In this document: in pieces, positions 1 to 7,255 of the stretch
Position numbering within the stretch: the first letter of the stretch is position 1
Layout of the letters: each line of letters opens with the position of its first letter
Assembly (NCBI GenBank): GCA_025363535.1
Contig: JANYDP010000108.1
Span: 1 to 8,556, forward strand
Origin: Verrucomicrobiota bacterium
GTDB lineage: Bacteria; Verrucomicrobiota; Verrucomicrobiia; Limisphaerales; CAIQOK01
Direction: 5' to 3'
Length of the DNA stretch: 8,556 nt
Position numbers and translations under genes: made by a program
Notes under the pieces: model-generated
What the model was told of the DNA's origin: nothing
The model's input: the letters and a program-made list of their open reading frames with translations, nothing else
Databases searched by the model: none

Positions 1-76
1 CATCCTCGGACGCGCGTCGGAGCAGCGGGCGAAGGATTACGCCTCGCTGAAGGAGCTGGGATATTTTTATTCGTGA
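1..76 (+). CDS. C-terminal end of an unidentified protein (5' truncated by window)
   Basis: An open frame (codons beginning at position 2) runs from the window edge to a TGA at 74-76 and gives 24 residues ending in KELGYFYS. Most codons end in G or C, like the clear genes nearby. Of the other two plus-strand frames, one has a stop and the other would read through the hairpin that follows. The stop lies two bases before that perfect hairpin, which fits a gene end. The tail is charged and helical-looking, with no motif, membrane segment or sorting signal, so I cannot assign a family. The gene converges on the GH51 gene. It may belong to the same carbohydrate locus, but nothing in the 24 residues shows this. 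Confidence 0.55.
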   Translation, partial: ILGRASEQRAKDYASLKELGYFYS

Positions 77-78
77 GA

Positions 79-104
79 CCGGGACGCGCGCCGCCGCGTC
101 CCGG
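79..104. terminator. Perfect GC-rich hairpin between convergent genes
   Basis: CCGGGACGCG (79-88) and CGCGTCCCGG (95-104) form a perfect 10-bp stem with a 6-base loop. The hairpin starts two bases after the stop of the plus-strand gene and ends 17 bases before the stop of the convergent GH51 gene, so it could end transcription from both sides. Neither side has a T-run after the stem, so it is not a canonical intrinsic terminator. It could instead be a dispersed REP-like palindrome or an mRNA 3'-end stabiliser. It shares the core GGGACGC with the hairpin at 2125-2153. Confidence 0.5.
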
Positions 105-121
105 CCAACTCCAGTTCGGAC

Positions 122-2080
122 TTAATTCACCTTGAGCCGCAGCACCGTTACGGAATTGGCAGGGAAGGTATGGTTGAAAGTTTTGCCCACGCCGGTCAGT
201 GTGGCTGCCACAGGCACTACCAACTTCGGGTTTGCGAAGGAGTTCACGTCCGCATTCGCGCCGGACAGGACGGTGACGCGACCTTTGTCGGTGATCTTTC
301 CGGCAGCAGTCAGTTTGATTTCGGCGACCGTCGGCGTAGTCGCGGCGTTGACCACTTTCAAGATCACTTCGCCAGCAGCATTGTCGTGCGTGGCCGAGGC
401 GAAAAGTTTGTTCGTCGGAATTTCCGGCGCGCCGAGTTTCACGGGGAGGATCACGTCACCTCGGTTGCGGCTGAAAAGTTGTTGCACGTAATAATTCGGC
501 GTCGCATACAGATTCAAGCTGTCCACCCAGATCATGTTCGGCGTCCACTGCCACGCCTCGGCGTTCGCGAACAGCGGTGCGTAGCTGGCCATGCGGACGA
601 CCTCGGCGTTGCGTTCCAGCCCGGTCATGTAGGCGGCTTCGGCGATGGCACATTCCCAAGTGTTGCGGTTTTTCACGCTCACGACCTTGTCGCTCTGCGC
701 CGCGTATTCGCCAAAGAAAACTTTTGGGCCGGTGCGGTCGTAGCTGTCGAAACGGTGCGTGTTGTTCAAGAACCACGCGGGTTTATCGTAGCAATGTTCG
801 TCCACGATGTCGGCGTGCAGCTCGCGGAGTTTTGGCCAGGCGAATTTGAAATGCTCGTCGTTCGGGAACGGCCCGGCGCTGGAGATAAGATGGATTTCCG
901 GATGCGCCGCCTTCAACGCCGCGTGAAATTTCGCGTAGCGTTCGATGTATTGGGCATCCCAGTTTTCGTTGCCCACGCCCATCATTTTCAGGTTGAACGG
1001 TTCGGGATGGCCGAGCGCGGCGCGTTTCGCGCCCCACGTCGTCGTGGTCGCACCGTTGGCGAACTCAATCAAATCCAGCGCGTCTTGAATGAACGGCTCA
1101 AGCTGATCCAGCGGACAAAGCTCGCCGGAATTAAACTGGCACGCGATACCGCAGCTCAAGATCGGCAGCGGCTCCGCGCCGATGTCCTCGCACATCTGGA
1201 AAAATTCGAGGAAGCCGAGGCCGAAGGATTGGAAATAATCCGGCGTCGGGCGATGGAGGAATTCATAGTTCCAGCGATTGATCAGCAGCTCGCGCTCCTC
1301 CACCGGGCCAATGGTTTTTTTCCACTGGTAACGCTTGTTCAGCTCGCTGCCTTCGACAATGCAGCCGCCGGGGAAACGCATGAAGCCGGGGTGCAAATCG
1401 GCCAGCGCCTGTACCATGTCCGCACGGAGTCCGCCGGGCCGATGCTTCCAAGTGTTGTCCGGAAACAATGAAACAAAATCAAGATCCACCGCGCCCTTGC
1501 CGTCCACGAGGACGTAAAGTTTCGCTTTCGCGTCCGTGACTTTGGGATGCAGGACGGCGGATATTTTCTGCCAGTCGCCGGAAAACTTTTCCAGCTTCAC
1601 CGTGTCGAGCAGCGCGCCGTCGCTGCCGTAAAGTTCCACGCGCAGCGCGGGCGAGCCGGAGACGTTGCGGACTTGCGCGGAAAAATTGTAAGCCTCGCCC
1701 GCCTTCACGCCCATGCCGCGAAAGCCTTCGTTGGCGACGCCGAACAAATCTTTGCCCTCGGATTCGAGGCGCAGGTAATGCGGGTTGGCGGCGTTGAACG
1801 GGTTCTCGTTGTGGATGGACAACTGGCCACGCGCCTTGCTGGGGCTGAGTTTGGACCAGCCCATCATGGCCTCGGGAAACTCGAAGCCACGGTTCTTCAC
1901 CAACTCCGCGTAAAGCCCGCCGTCTGCGCCGAAGTTGATGTCCTCAAAAAAGATTCCCCACATGGCGGGATTAATTTTCGCGCCGGGTTGATCCACCTGA
2001 ACTTCGATGGTGGCAGCAGGAGCAGTGAGGGAAAACGCGAGCGCGGCGGCAACCAAGCTGGCTTTGACTTTTGAATGCAT
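122..2080 (-). CDS. Secreted GH51 alpha-L-arabinofuranosidase with CBM4_9-like domain
   Basis: This 652-residue protein should remove terminal alpha-L-arabinofuranosyl units from arabinan, arabinoxylan or related glycans outside the cytoplasm. The start at 2080 is preferred because it gives a clean Sec signal peptide (MHSKVK, then a hydrophobic run to about residue 23). The longer frame from 2152 would prepend 24 non-signal residues and overlap the hairpin at 2125-2153. From the 2080 start: FFEDINFGADGG near residues 44-55 is typical of GH51; a CBM4_9-like beta-sandwich insertion lies at about 85-205; MRFPGG at 234-239 opens the barrel. GNENW carries the expected acid/base Glu372 and FGEYAA the expected nucleophile Glu458. 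The last ~150 residues are the usual C-terminal beta domain. Length suits the Bacteroides-type secreted GH51. One oddity is DEHCYD (427-432), where DEHYY is common. There is no lipobox Cys, so it is probably a soluble periplasmic or secreted enzyme. It is co-oriented with, and 81 bases downstream of, the large dehydrogenase gene. Confidence 0.95.
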   Translation of the reverse strand: MHSKVKASLVAAALAFSLTAPAATIEVQVDQPGAKINPAMWGIFFEDINFGADGGLYAELVKNRGFEFPEAMMGWSKLSPSKARGQLSIHNENPFNAANPHYLRLESEGKDLFGVANEGFRGMGVKAGEAYNFSAQVRNVSGSPALRVELYGSDGALLDTVKLEKFSGDWQKISAVLHPKVTDAKAKLYVLVDGKGAVDLDFVSLFPDNTWKHRPGGLRADMVQALADLHPGFMRFPGGCIVEGSELNKRYQWKKTIGPVEERELLINRWNYEFLHRPTPDYFQSFGLGFLEFFQMCEDIGAEPLPILSCGIACQFNSGELCPLDQLEPFIQDALDLIEFANGATTTTWGAKRAALGHPEPFNLKMMGVGNENWDAQYIERYAKFHAALKAAHPEIHLISSAGPFPNDEHFKFAWPKLRELHADIVDEHCYDKPAWFLNNTHRFDSYDRTGPKVFFGEYAAQSDKVVSVKNRNTWECAIAEAAYMTGLERNAEVVRMASYAPLFANAEAWQWTPNMIWVDSLNLYATPNYYVQQLFSRNRGDVILPVKLGAPEIPTNKLFASATHDNAAGEVILKVVNAATTPTVAEIKLTAAGKITDKGRVTVLSGANADVNSFANPKLVVPVAATLTGVGKTFNHTFPANSVTVLRLKVN

Positions 2081-2161
2081 GGGTAGTTCGTATTTTGTCG
2101 GAGGGATAAAATCAACGGGAAAATAGTGGCACGAGCGGGACGCCCGTGCCACTCGCAGAGT
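2081..2161 (-). promoter_or_regulatory. Intergenic spacer before the GH51 gene
   Basis: This 81-base gap separates the stop of the large redox gene from the GH51 start. Besides the hairpin at 2125-2153, it holds an AT-richer stretch (about 2087-2124 on the minus strand). There TTGATT and TACGAA lie 17 bases apart, a poor sigma70-like pair too close to the ATG to trust. No Shine-Dalgarno sequence is seen before the ATG. The gap is long enough for a separate promoter, but read-through from the upstream gene is also possible. Confidence 0.3.
2125..2153 (-). terminator. Hairpin after the large redox gene, terminator-like or REP-like
   Basis: AGTGGCACG (2125-2133) pairs perfectly with CGTGCCACT (2145-2153) around an 11-base loop that itself contains GGGACGCC. 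Read on the minus strand, the stem begins 8 bases after the stop of the large redox gene and is followed by ATTTTCCC, a short T-run. A weak intrinsic terminator is therefore plausible. The sequence style (GTGGCACG with GGGACGC) resembles palindromes I recall as scattered in verrucomicrobial genomes, so it may be a dispersed repeat doing the same job. Confidence 0.5.
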
Positions 2162-5100
2162 TTACGGCTCGTACACTTTCACCCGGAAGAAATGATTGGT
2201 GCTGCTCGTGAGCGGGCCGGTGACGGCGTCCGAAAAGTTCGACGCGCTGAACCAAAGCAGATTGCCCGGCACATTCCACGGCGACCAGTTGCCGAGGGTC
2301 TCACTGGTCTCCACCACGAAGCCGCGATTGGCCAGACGCGGAAAGAGGACGTTCACGTTGGTGCCGTTGCGCACAATGCCGATACCCCACGGCGGCGGCA
2401 CGGCGTTGGTCGGCGAAGTTTGCGTCAGATATTCGTAATAGTTGCTCGCGCCGTCGCCATCAGGATCAGCGGCGGGCTGCGCGTTGGCGGCGTTGGTGGA
2501 ACCGAAATACGCGAGCTGCCATTGTACGAACGTCAGGCGATTGGTCAGTTCCGTGCTGATCCAAGCCGTCAACAAATTGATCGCGCCCAGATCCAGTTGG
2601 TGCGTCGCCAGCGGCGGCATCCGGCTGAAGCTCGTCCCAAGGAGCCGTTGCAGCACGACCGAGAGGTTGGTGTCGCCGGGGACGATGAGCTTGTTGAGCG
2701 GGTTGCCGGCGTTGTTGTCGAGCGCGCCGTTCATGAGACGGGTTTGATCCAGTGTCAGCCACGGGCGGGCGTCCCAGGTCTGCGCGCCGGAACCGCCGGG
2801 CTGATGGCATTGCCCGCAGTTCTCGGAAAGGTAGGAGCGGACGCGGGTTTCCAAACTGCGCGTGGCATCCGTCGCGGCTGCAAATGCCGGCAAGGTTTGC
2901 GGCGCGGCGACGTTGGTGTTCAAGTAGCCGGCCAGGCCCAGCAGCGTGAGCTGGTTGCCGCTAAAACCGTTCATGTTCGTGGTCTGGTTGAGTTCCCGCG
3001 TGTTGAAACTCAGCGCGTGGGCGGCGACGGCGACGTGACAAGCGAGGCACGACGAGCGCGAGGGAATTTCGTATTGCTGCGCCAGATTGGTGGCGTTGAC
3101 GAGGACGTTGACGATGAAATTGGTTCCGCCGTCGGCAACCAGGAACGCCTCGGTGCCCGCGTCATTCCATTGGTAGCTCACGCCGTAACAGGCGTTGGTG
3201 GTTTTGACGAGGACACGGGTTTCGATACGCTTCTTCGTGGCCAGCACGCCGCGCGTGAGTTCGAGATCGAAGTGTTTGATCCACATCATGCCGGCGGGAA
3301 ACGTCCAGTTCGTATCCGTGCCGAAAATCATCTGGCTGGTCGCATCGGGAATGCAGAACCAGCGGCGCTTGATCGCGTAGTCGGACCAGAAGGAGACGAT
3401 CGGTTCGTAGTTCACGATGCCCGGATTCGGCGTCAGCGTGGCAAGGTCGGCGAAAATTCCCGTGTCGCTCAACTTGGCGGGAAAGGTTGAGTTGCCCATG
3501 TCGGTGTAAACCAGGCGCTGGATTTTATTTTGGATGTAATTGCACAGCAGCACGTCCCCGTTGCCGGGGTCGGTGCCTAACGCGGCCTCGCCATATTGCC
3601 CGGTGAGCCGCTCGACGGTGACGGCGCTGTTCGAGCGTCGCAACGCCCAGAGGTTGCCGCCCAAATCAAAATCGCCAAAAATATAAGCGTTGGTGAGCTG
3701 TGGAATTTTTGCGCCGTGATACGGTACGCTGCCGCAGACATCAAGACCGGCAAACGCCGGATCCGTGCCCGCGACCGTCGGATGATTGTATTGATAGATC
3801 GGCCGGTCCAGCACGAAGCCCGACGGCGGCGCAAACATGGTGGCCTGGCCTGGATACAGCACGGAGGTGAGGTTGGTGCCTTCGTAGTAAGGCCAGCCGT
3901 AGTTGCCGCCCTTGCGGACGAGATCTACGGACTCGTACAAATCTTGGCCAACATTGCCGACCCAGATTTCTCCAGTCACCGGATCAATGCTGAAGCGCCA
4001 GATGTGGCGGAAACCGATCGCGTAAAATTCTCCGCGCAGATGATTCGTGTCCACGGTTTTGCCGTAGAGATTGGTCACGCCCAGAAACGGATTGTCCGCC
4101 GGGATGCTGTAATAGGCGTGACCGCCGCCATCCGTTGGAATTGTCAGCGTGGGAACCGTGGTCGATGGAGGCAATGGTTCGAGGTTGGCCGGCTTTTTGT
4201 CCACGTCCAATCGCAACAGGCCGGAATATAAACTTCCATCGAGCCGCTGGGCATTGGTGTGGATGTTGTATTGTCCGCCTTCATCGCCCATGCCGACATA
4301 CAGATAGCCGTCGGTCCCAAAATGCAAATCGCCGCCGCAGTGGTTGAACTCGCGCTTGGTCGTGCTCCACAGCACGACTTGTGTGTTCGTGTTCACCGTC
4401 AGGTTCGCCGGGTTGGCGGTGAAGCGCGCAAGTTTTTCAAAATACGGAGTGCCGCCGTTCGCAAGGTAAGTCACAAAGAAAAACCCATTCGTCGCGAAGC
4501 CCGGATGAAACGCCAGCCCCAGCAGTCCGAGTTCGCCGTCGGTCGCGTTGTTGTCAAAGGCCACCTGGTTGGAAATGTCGAGCATGACCTGCCGCACGGG
4601 CGTGACCGCCGCAACATCGGGAATGTAGGAAACATAACCGCGCCGCTCGACGACGAAGAGCTTGTTGGAGAAAGCCGCACCGTTGGGCGTTTGCAGGGCG
4701 AGCGGTTGCGTGAACGTCAGTCCCGAAAAGGCGTCCACCACCTGATAGCCCAGCGCGGGCGGCGCGCTGGGAATCGTGATCGTCGTGTTCGGCAAGCGCA
4801 GCGAGTTCGTGACCGTGATGAAAACCGTGGCCACACCGGATGTCACGCCGGAATAATTTTGCACGCGATAGGTGAACGTGTCCGAACTTGTGGCGCCGCC
4901 GTTGTGCGTGTAGAGAATTTTTCCGTTCGTGTTCGCCAGCGCCGTGCCGTTGACCGGCGGCGTGACGACTTGCACCGTCGCCGGATTCGGTACGGGGCCG
5001 GTGTCATTGGACAACACGGGGATCAATGCCTTTGCGCCGGGATTGAGCGTGATGGCGTCGTTGACGGTCGTGGGCGGAGCGATGGGCAGCGCGTTCGGGC

Positions 5101-7129
5101 CGCTCAAATAATTGCTCGACACCAGGTTCGCGGGCAGCGCCACGTCGTAGATGCGGAACTCGTCCATCGAGCCGGCGAAATACGGATCAGGATACTGCGA
5201 CTTGCCGAGATAATTTTGCGTGGTGTTGCCGAGGCTGGCGGGATTGATCGTCATCGCGTTGTTCGACGCCACCGCGACGCCGTCCACATAGAGAATTCCC
5301 GCGACGCCGTTCAAGGTGACAACGACATGTTTCGCCACATTCACCGGCAACGCGGACGCCGCGTTCACTTGTTGTTCCCCGCTGCCGCCAAAGGTGATGG
5401 CGAAACGCAACGGCCCGCCGCCCGCCGTCGGCGTAAGAAACAGGTTGACCGCCGTGCTAGTGCCAAAGTCGCAGATGCGCGCCCACCCCGACGAAACCGT
5501 GTTGGTCACCCACGCCTCGATGGTGATGTTCGTGTAGCCAGCGACGATGCCGGCCGGCAAACTCACAAAACCGCTCGCGCCGTCCAGCACAAGCTGGTTG
5601 TTCGCGATGCTTGCGCCGCCTTGCAATGTGCCGTTGGCATTGCCCACGACATCACTCGCATCGGTCGTGAACGGGTAGCGATGCCGCAGATTGCTCACGA
5701 GCGGATTGATGACCGTCACTATGTTGCTGCTTTGTTTCGTCTGAAAGGTCGCCGTGACGACCGCCGAACCGGCGGAGAGCGCGGTCAAAATTCCATTCGT
5801 CGAAACGCTGACCACCCCCGACGCGCTGGAAGAATACGTTGCCGAAGCGGTCACATCGCCGGACCCGCCACCGACGTAATTCGCCTGCACCGTGGCTTGT
5901 GCGACCGCGCCCATCAACATCGGCGAGGCGGTTTGTAGCGTGAGCGATTGGACAATCGCAATCGCCATAAAACCGACCGACGGCGCGTCCGCCAGATTAT
6001 AGACCGTGGCCGCGCCGCTGCCGGAATACGCATAGACCGTGGCGAAATACTGGGTGCCGGGAATCAAATTGGAAACCGTCACGCTGCCGCCCGCACCGGT
6101 GAACACGACGAAATTGCTGTTTCCCAAATTTTGTCCGCCGCCAAAACTCGCGCTGGCGGCATAGTTCGTCCCGTAATTGGGCTGCACGCTCGTCCCCGTG
6201 CCCGCGCTCATCACCACCACGCTGCCCGCGCTGCCTGCGCCGGGCACCCACGAAAGCACGACGGCATTGGCATTGGTGGAAGCGACCAGCCCGGAGGCTT
6301 GAACTGGCGGCGCGACATAATTCGTCGGGCCGTTGGCGAGGCTGAAGTTGATTTCATTCGTCCCCAGCGCGTGCGAATAAATCCGCACCTCGTCGTAATC
6401 CGCGCTGGCCGTATTGTCGCCGGGATACTGGGAGCGGCCCAGCCAGAGGACGGTGTCGTTCACGTTGGTGATGCGGGCGGTACCCGTGTCAATGGTGCCG
6501 GCCAGCGCGCCGTTGCGAAACCATTGTGCGAGGCCGCCGCCACTCGGCCCGCCCGCCGCGCTCCACGTTGTGACGTAATGAAACTTGTTGCTGATCGTCG
6601 TCGCCAGCGCGGTGTTCAACGTCCAACTCCCGGCCACGCCCGCACCGTATTCCAAACGCTGCTGGTTCAACGCCGTGCCCTGACAGAAGGAAAGGAACCA
6701 ATCATTCGCCTGCGTGTCGTTGCCCGGCCCGAAATCGAAAACGCGCGACCAGTTTTGCGCCGCGTTCGGCGTGGCCCAGACTTCGATGCTTACGTTGGTC
6801 AGACCATGCACCAATCCCGCCGGCAACAGCACGTAGTCCGAAGCGCTGCGCGTACCGCCGCCCAGGCGCACCTGGCCGTTCGTGCGTGTGCTATTGCCGC
6901 TGAGGACAACCACAGTGCCGTTCGAGGCGCTGATGGAATCCACGACCGCCCCGTTGGTTTCCGTAAAACTCCAGCGGTTCCTCAGCCCCGCCGACACGGG
7001 GGCGAGGCCCGATAATAAAACCAGGGCAATTCCGGCGGCGCGCGAAACGGCGGCGGACAAAAAGGTTTGAAAGAAAGACCGGCGGGCCAACGGCTCGGCC
7101 ACGCAAGGAGAGGCTTTTACAACATTCAT
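2162..7129 (-). CDS. Giant secreted LamG/Ig - PQQ sugar dehydrogenase - diheme cytochrome c fusion protein
   Basis: This 1655-residue extracytoplasmic protein probably oxidises a sugar or other alcohol/aldehyde and passes electrons to its own c-type hemes. An export signal occupies about residues 14-48, with RRSFF before a hydrophobic stretch ending APVSA. LamG domains lie at about 48-266 and 479-676. Between them are a fibronectin III-like domain (275-392) and a Big_2-like domain (394-475). A cadherin/Big-type domain (VNDAITLNPG...FTYRV) covers 688-776. A glucose/sorbosone dehydrogenase beta-propeller spans about 797-1208. It has GELGLLGLAFHPGF (865-878), FNHCGGDLHFG with probable catalytic His930, IPADNPF, GFRHIWRFSIDP with Arg1041, and GGNYGWPYYEG. 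Residues 1213-1530 resemble the SO2930/HNE_0200 diheme cytochrome family (FPAKLSDTG, YEPIVSFWSD, RIETRVLV, YQWNDAGTEA). The hemes are CLACH (1361-1365) and CGQCH (1438-1442), with RMPP Met1504 a likely distal ligand. A DPDGDG acidic repeat (1555-1560) and a beta-rich tail ending HFFRVKVYEP follow. PQQ use is inferred from the family. Being far longer than ordinary members of either family makes it a true multidomain fusion. No Shine-Dalgarno is visible. Confidence 0.93.
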   Translation of the reverse strand: MNVVKASPCVAEPLARRSFFQTFLSAAVSRAAGIALVLLSGLAPVSAGLRNRWSFTETNGAVVDSISASNGTVVVLSGNSTRTNGQVRLGGGTRSASDYVLLPAGLVHGLTNVSIEVWATPNAAQNWSRVFDFGPGNDTQANDWFLSFCQGTALNQQRLEYGAGVAGSWTLNTALATTISNKFHYVTTWSAAGGPSGGGLAQWFRNGALAGTIDTGTARITNVNDTVLWLGRSQYPGDNTASADYDEVRIYSHALGTNEINFSLANGPTNYVAPPVQASGLVASTNANAVVLSWVPGAGSAGSVVVMSAGTGTSVQPNYGTNYAASASFGGGQNLGNSNFVVFTGAGGSVTVSNLIPGTQYFATVYAYSGSGAATVYNLADAPSVGFMAIAIVQSLTLQTASPMLMGAVAQATVQANYVGGGSGDVTASATYSSSASGVVSVSTNGILTALSAGSAVVTATFQTKQSSNIVTVINPLVSNLRHRYPFTTDASDVVGNANGTLQGGASIANNQLVLDGASGFVSLPAGIVAGYTNITIEAWVTNTVSSGWARICDFGTSTAVNLFLTPTAGGGPLRFAITFGGSGEQQVNAASALPVNVAKHVVVTLNGVAGILYVDGVAVASNNAMTINPASLGNTTQNYLGKSQYPDPYFAGSMDEFRIYDVALPANLVSSNYLSGPNALPIAPPTTVNDAITLNPGAKALIPVLSNDTGPVPNPATVQVVTPPVNGTALANTNGKILYTHNGGATSSDTFTYRVQNYSGVTSGVATVFITVTNSLRLPNTTITIPSAPPALGYQVVDAFSGLTFTQPLALQTPNGAAFSNKLFVVERRGYVSYIPDVAAVTPVRQVMLDISNQVAFDNNATDGELGLLGLAFHPGFATNGFFFVTYLANGGTPYFEKLARFTANPANLTVNTNTQVVLWSTTKREFNHCGGDLHFGTDGYLYVGMGDEGGQYNIHTNAQRLDGSLYSGLLRLDVDKKPANLEPLPPSTTVPTLTIPTDGGGHAYYSIPADNPFLGVTNLYGKTVDTNHLRGEFYAIGFRHIWRFSIDPVTGEIWVGNVGQDLYESVDLVRKGGNYGWPYYEGTNLTSVLYPGQATMFAPPSGFVLDRPIYQYNHPTVAGTDPAFAGLDVCGSVPYHGAKIPQLTNAYIFGDFDLGGNLWALRRSNSAVTVERLTGQYGEAALGTDPGNGDVLLCNYIQNKIQRLVYTDMGNSTFPAKLSDTGIFADLATLTPNPGIVNYEPIVSFWSDYAIKRRWFCIPDATSQMIFGTDTNWTFPAGMMWIKHFDLELTRGVLATKKRIETRVLVKTTNACYGVSYQWNDAGTEAFLVADGGTNFIVNVLVNATNLAQQYEIPSRSSCLACHVAVAAHALSFNTRELNQTTNMNGFSGNQLTLLGLAGYLNTNVAAPQTLPAFAAATDATRSLETRVRSYLSENCGQCHQPGGSGAQTWDARPWLTLDQTRLMNGALDNNAGNPLNKLIVPGDTNLSVVLQRLLGTSFSRMPPLATHQLDLGAINLLTAWISTELTNRLTFVQWQLAYFGSTNAANAQPAADPDGDGASNYYEYLTQTSPTNAVPPPWGIGIVRNGTNVNVLFPRLANRGFVVETSETLGNWSPWNVPGNLLWFSASNFSDAVTGPLTSSTNHFFRVKVYEP
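5102..5695 (-). repeat. Second LamG module (internal duplication, copy 2)
   Basis: Residues 479-676 of the fusion protein form a LamG/concanavalin A-like module starting LRHRYPFTTD and closing MDEFRIYDVALPANL. It is clearly homologous to the first module: SLPAGIVAGYTNITIEAW matches LLPAGLVHGLTNVSIEVW, WARICDFG matches WSRVFDFG, and LGKSQYP matches LGRSQYP. The matches keep a nearly constant spacing (422 residues early, 410-411 late), as expected for a domain duplication with small indels. Such modules usually bind carbohydrate or protein. Confidence 0.75.
6332..6988 (-). repeat. First LamG module (internal duplication, copy 1)
   Basis: Residues 48-266 of the fusion protein, directly after the export signal, form a LamG module starting LRNRWSFTET and closing YDEVRIYSHALGTNEI. 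It is the partner of the copy at residues 479-676. The copies are diverged at residue level, so this is an old duplication. The ligand cannot be read from the sequence. A carbohydrate-binding or matrix-binding role is the family expectation. Confidence 0.75.
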
Positions 7130-7255
7130 CGGAGTCGTCTTATTCTTGCATCATCGGCAAAAATCGCAATGCCCTAAAATTTTTGAAACCGGTCACTTCC
7201 CTGTCCGAATTGATTTGAATTATTCAACCCGCGTCCGCTTCAATGTCGCTACAAC
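7130..7255. promoter_or_regulatory. Divergent promoter region between the redox fusion and GH127/GH146 genes
   Basis: These 126 bases separate two divergently transcribed starts and must carry both promoters unless one lies inside a gene. The region is more AT-rich than the genes. For the minus-strand gene, TTGCGA (7164-7169) and AAGAAT (7142-7147) are spaced 16 bases apart, a weak sigma70-like match that sits very close to the ATG. For the plus-strand gene I see TTGAAA at 7183-7188 but no good -10 at the right distance. A perfect palindrome lies at 7215-7227. Neither start has a recognisable Shine-Dalgarno. The shared region suggests, but does not prove, co-regulation. Confidence 0.45.
7215..7227. 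promoter_or_regulatory. 13-bp palindrome, candidate operator
   Basis: TTGAAT-T-ATTCAA is a perfect inverted repeat (two 6-base arms, one central base). It is centred about 35 bases upstream of the ATG of the plus-strand arabinofuranosidase gene and about 92 bases from the divergent start. Position and symmetry fit a binding site for a dimeric regulator. No regulator gene is visible in the window, and short AT-rich palindromes also arise by chance. Confidence 0.35.

Noticed and set aside
170..1471. 433-codon plus-strand open frame opposite the GH51 gene
   Set aside because: It is antisense to the GH51 catalytic domain, whose motifs are unambiguous. No domain or signal is visible in its translation.
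2081..2152. Upstream GH51 start at 2152 (24 extra residues)
   Set aside because: The extension lies over the hairpin and would bury the clear Sec signal peptide that starts at the 2080 ATG.
2126..3490. 454-codon plus-strand open frame
   Set aside because: It is antisense to the cytochrome region with its two CxxCH motifs. The product is low-complexity Arg/Gly/Val-rich, and the frame starts inside the hairpin.
4259..5938. 559-codon open frame on the plus strand opposite the large redox gene
   Set aside because: It lies fully antisense to well-supported LamG, Ig and dehydrogenase domains. The product is rich in Arg, His and Gly with no recognisable domain. Long antisense frames are expected under high GC at third codon positions.
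7183..7212. Sigma70 promoter for the GH127/GH146 gene using TTGAAA at 7183-7188
   Set aside because: At 17-18 bases spacing the -10 would be CGAATT or GAATTG, too weak to call as a promoter.
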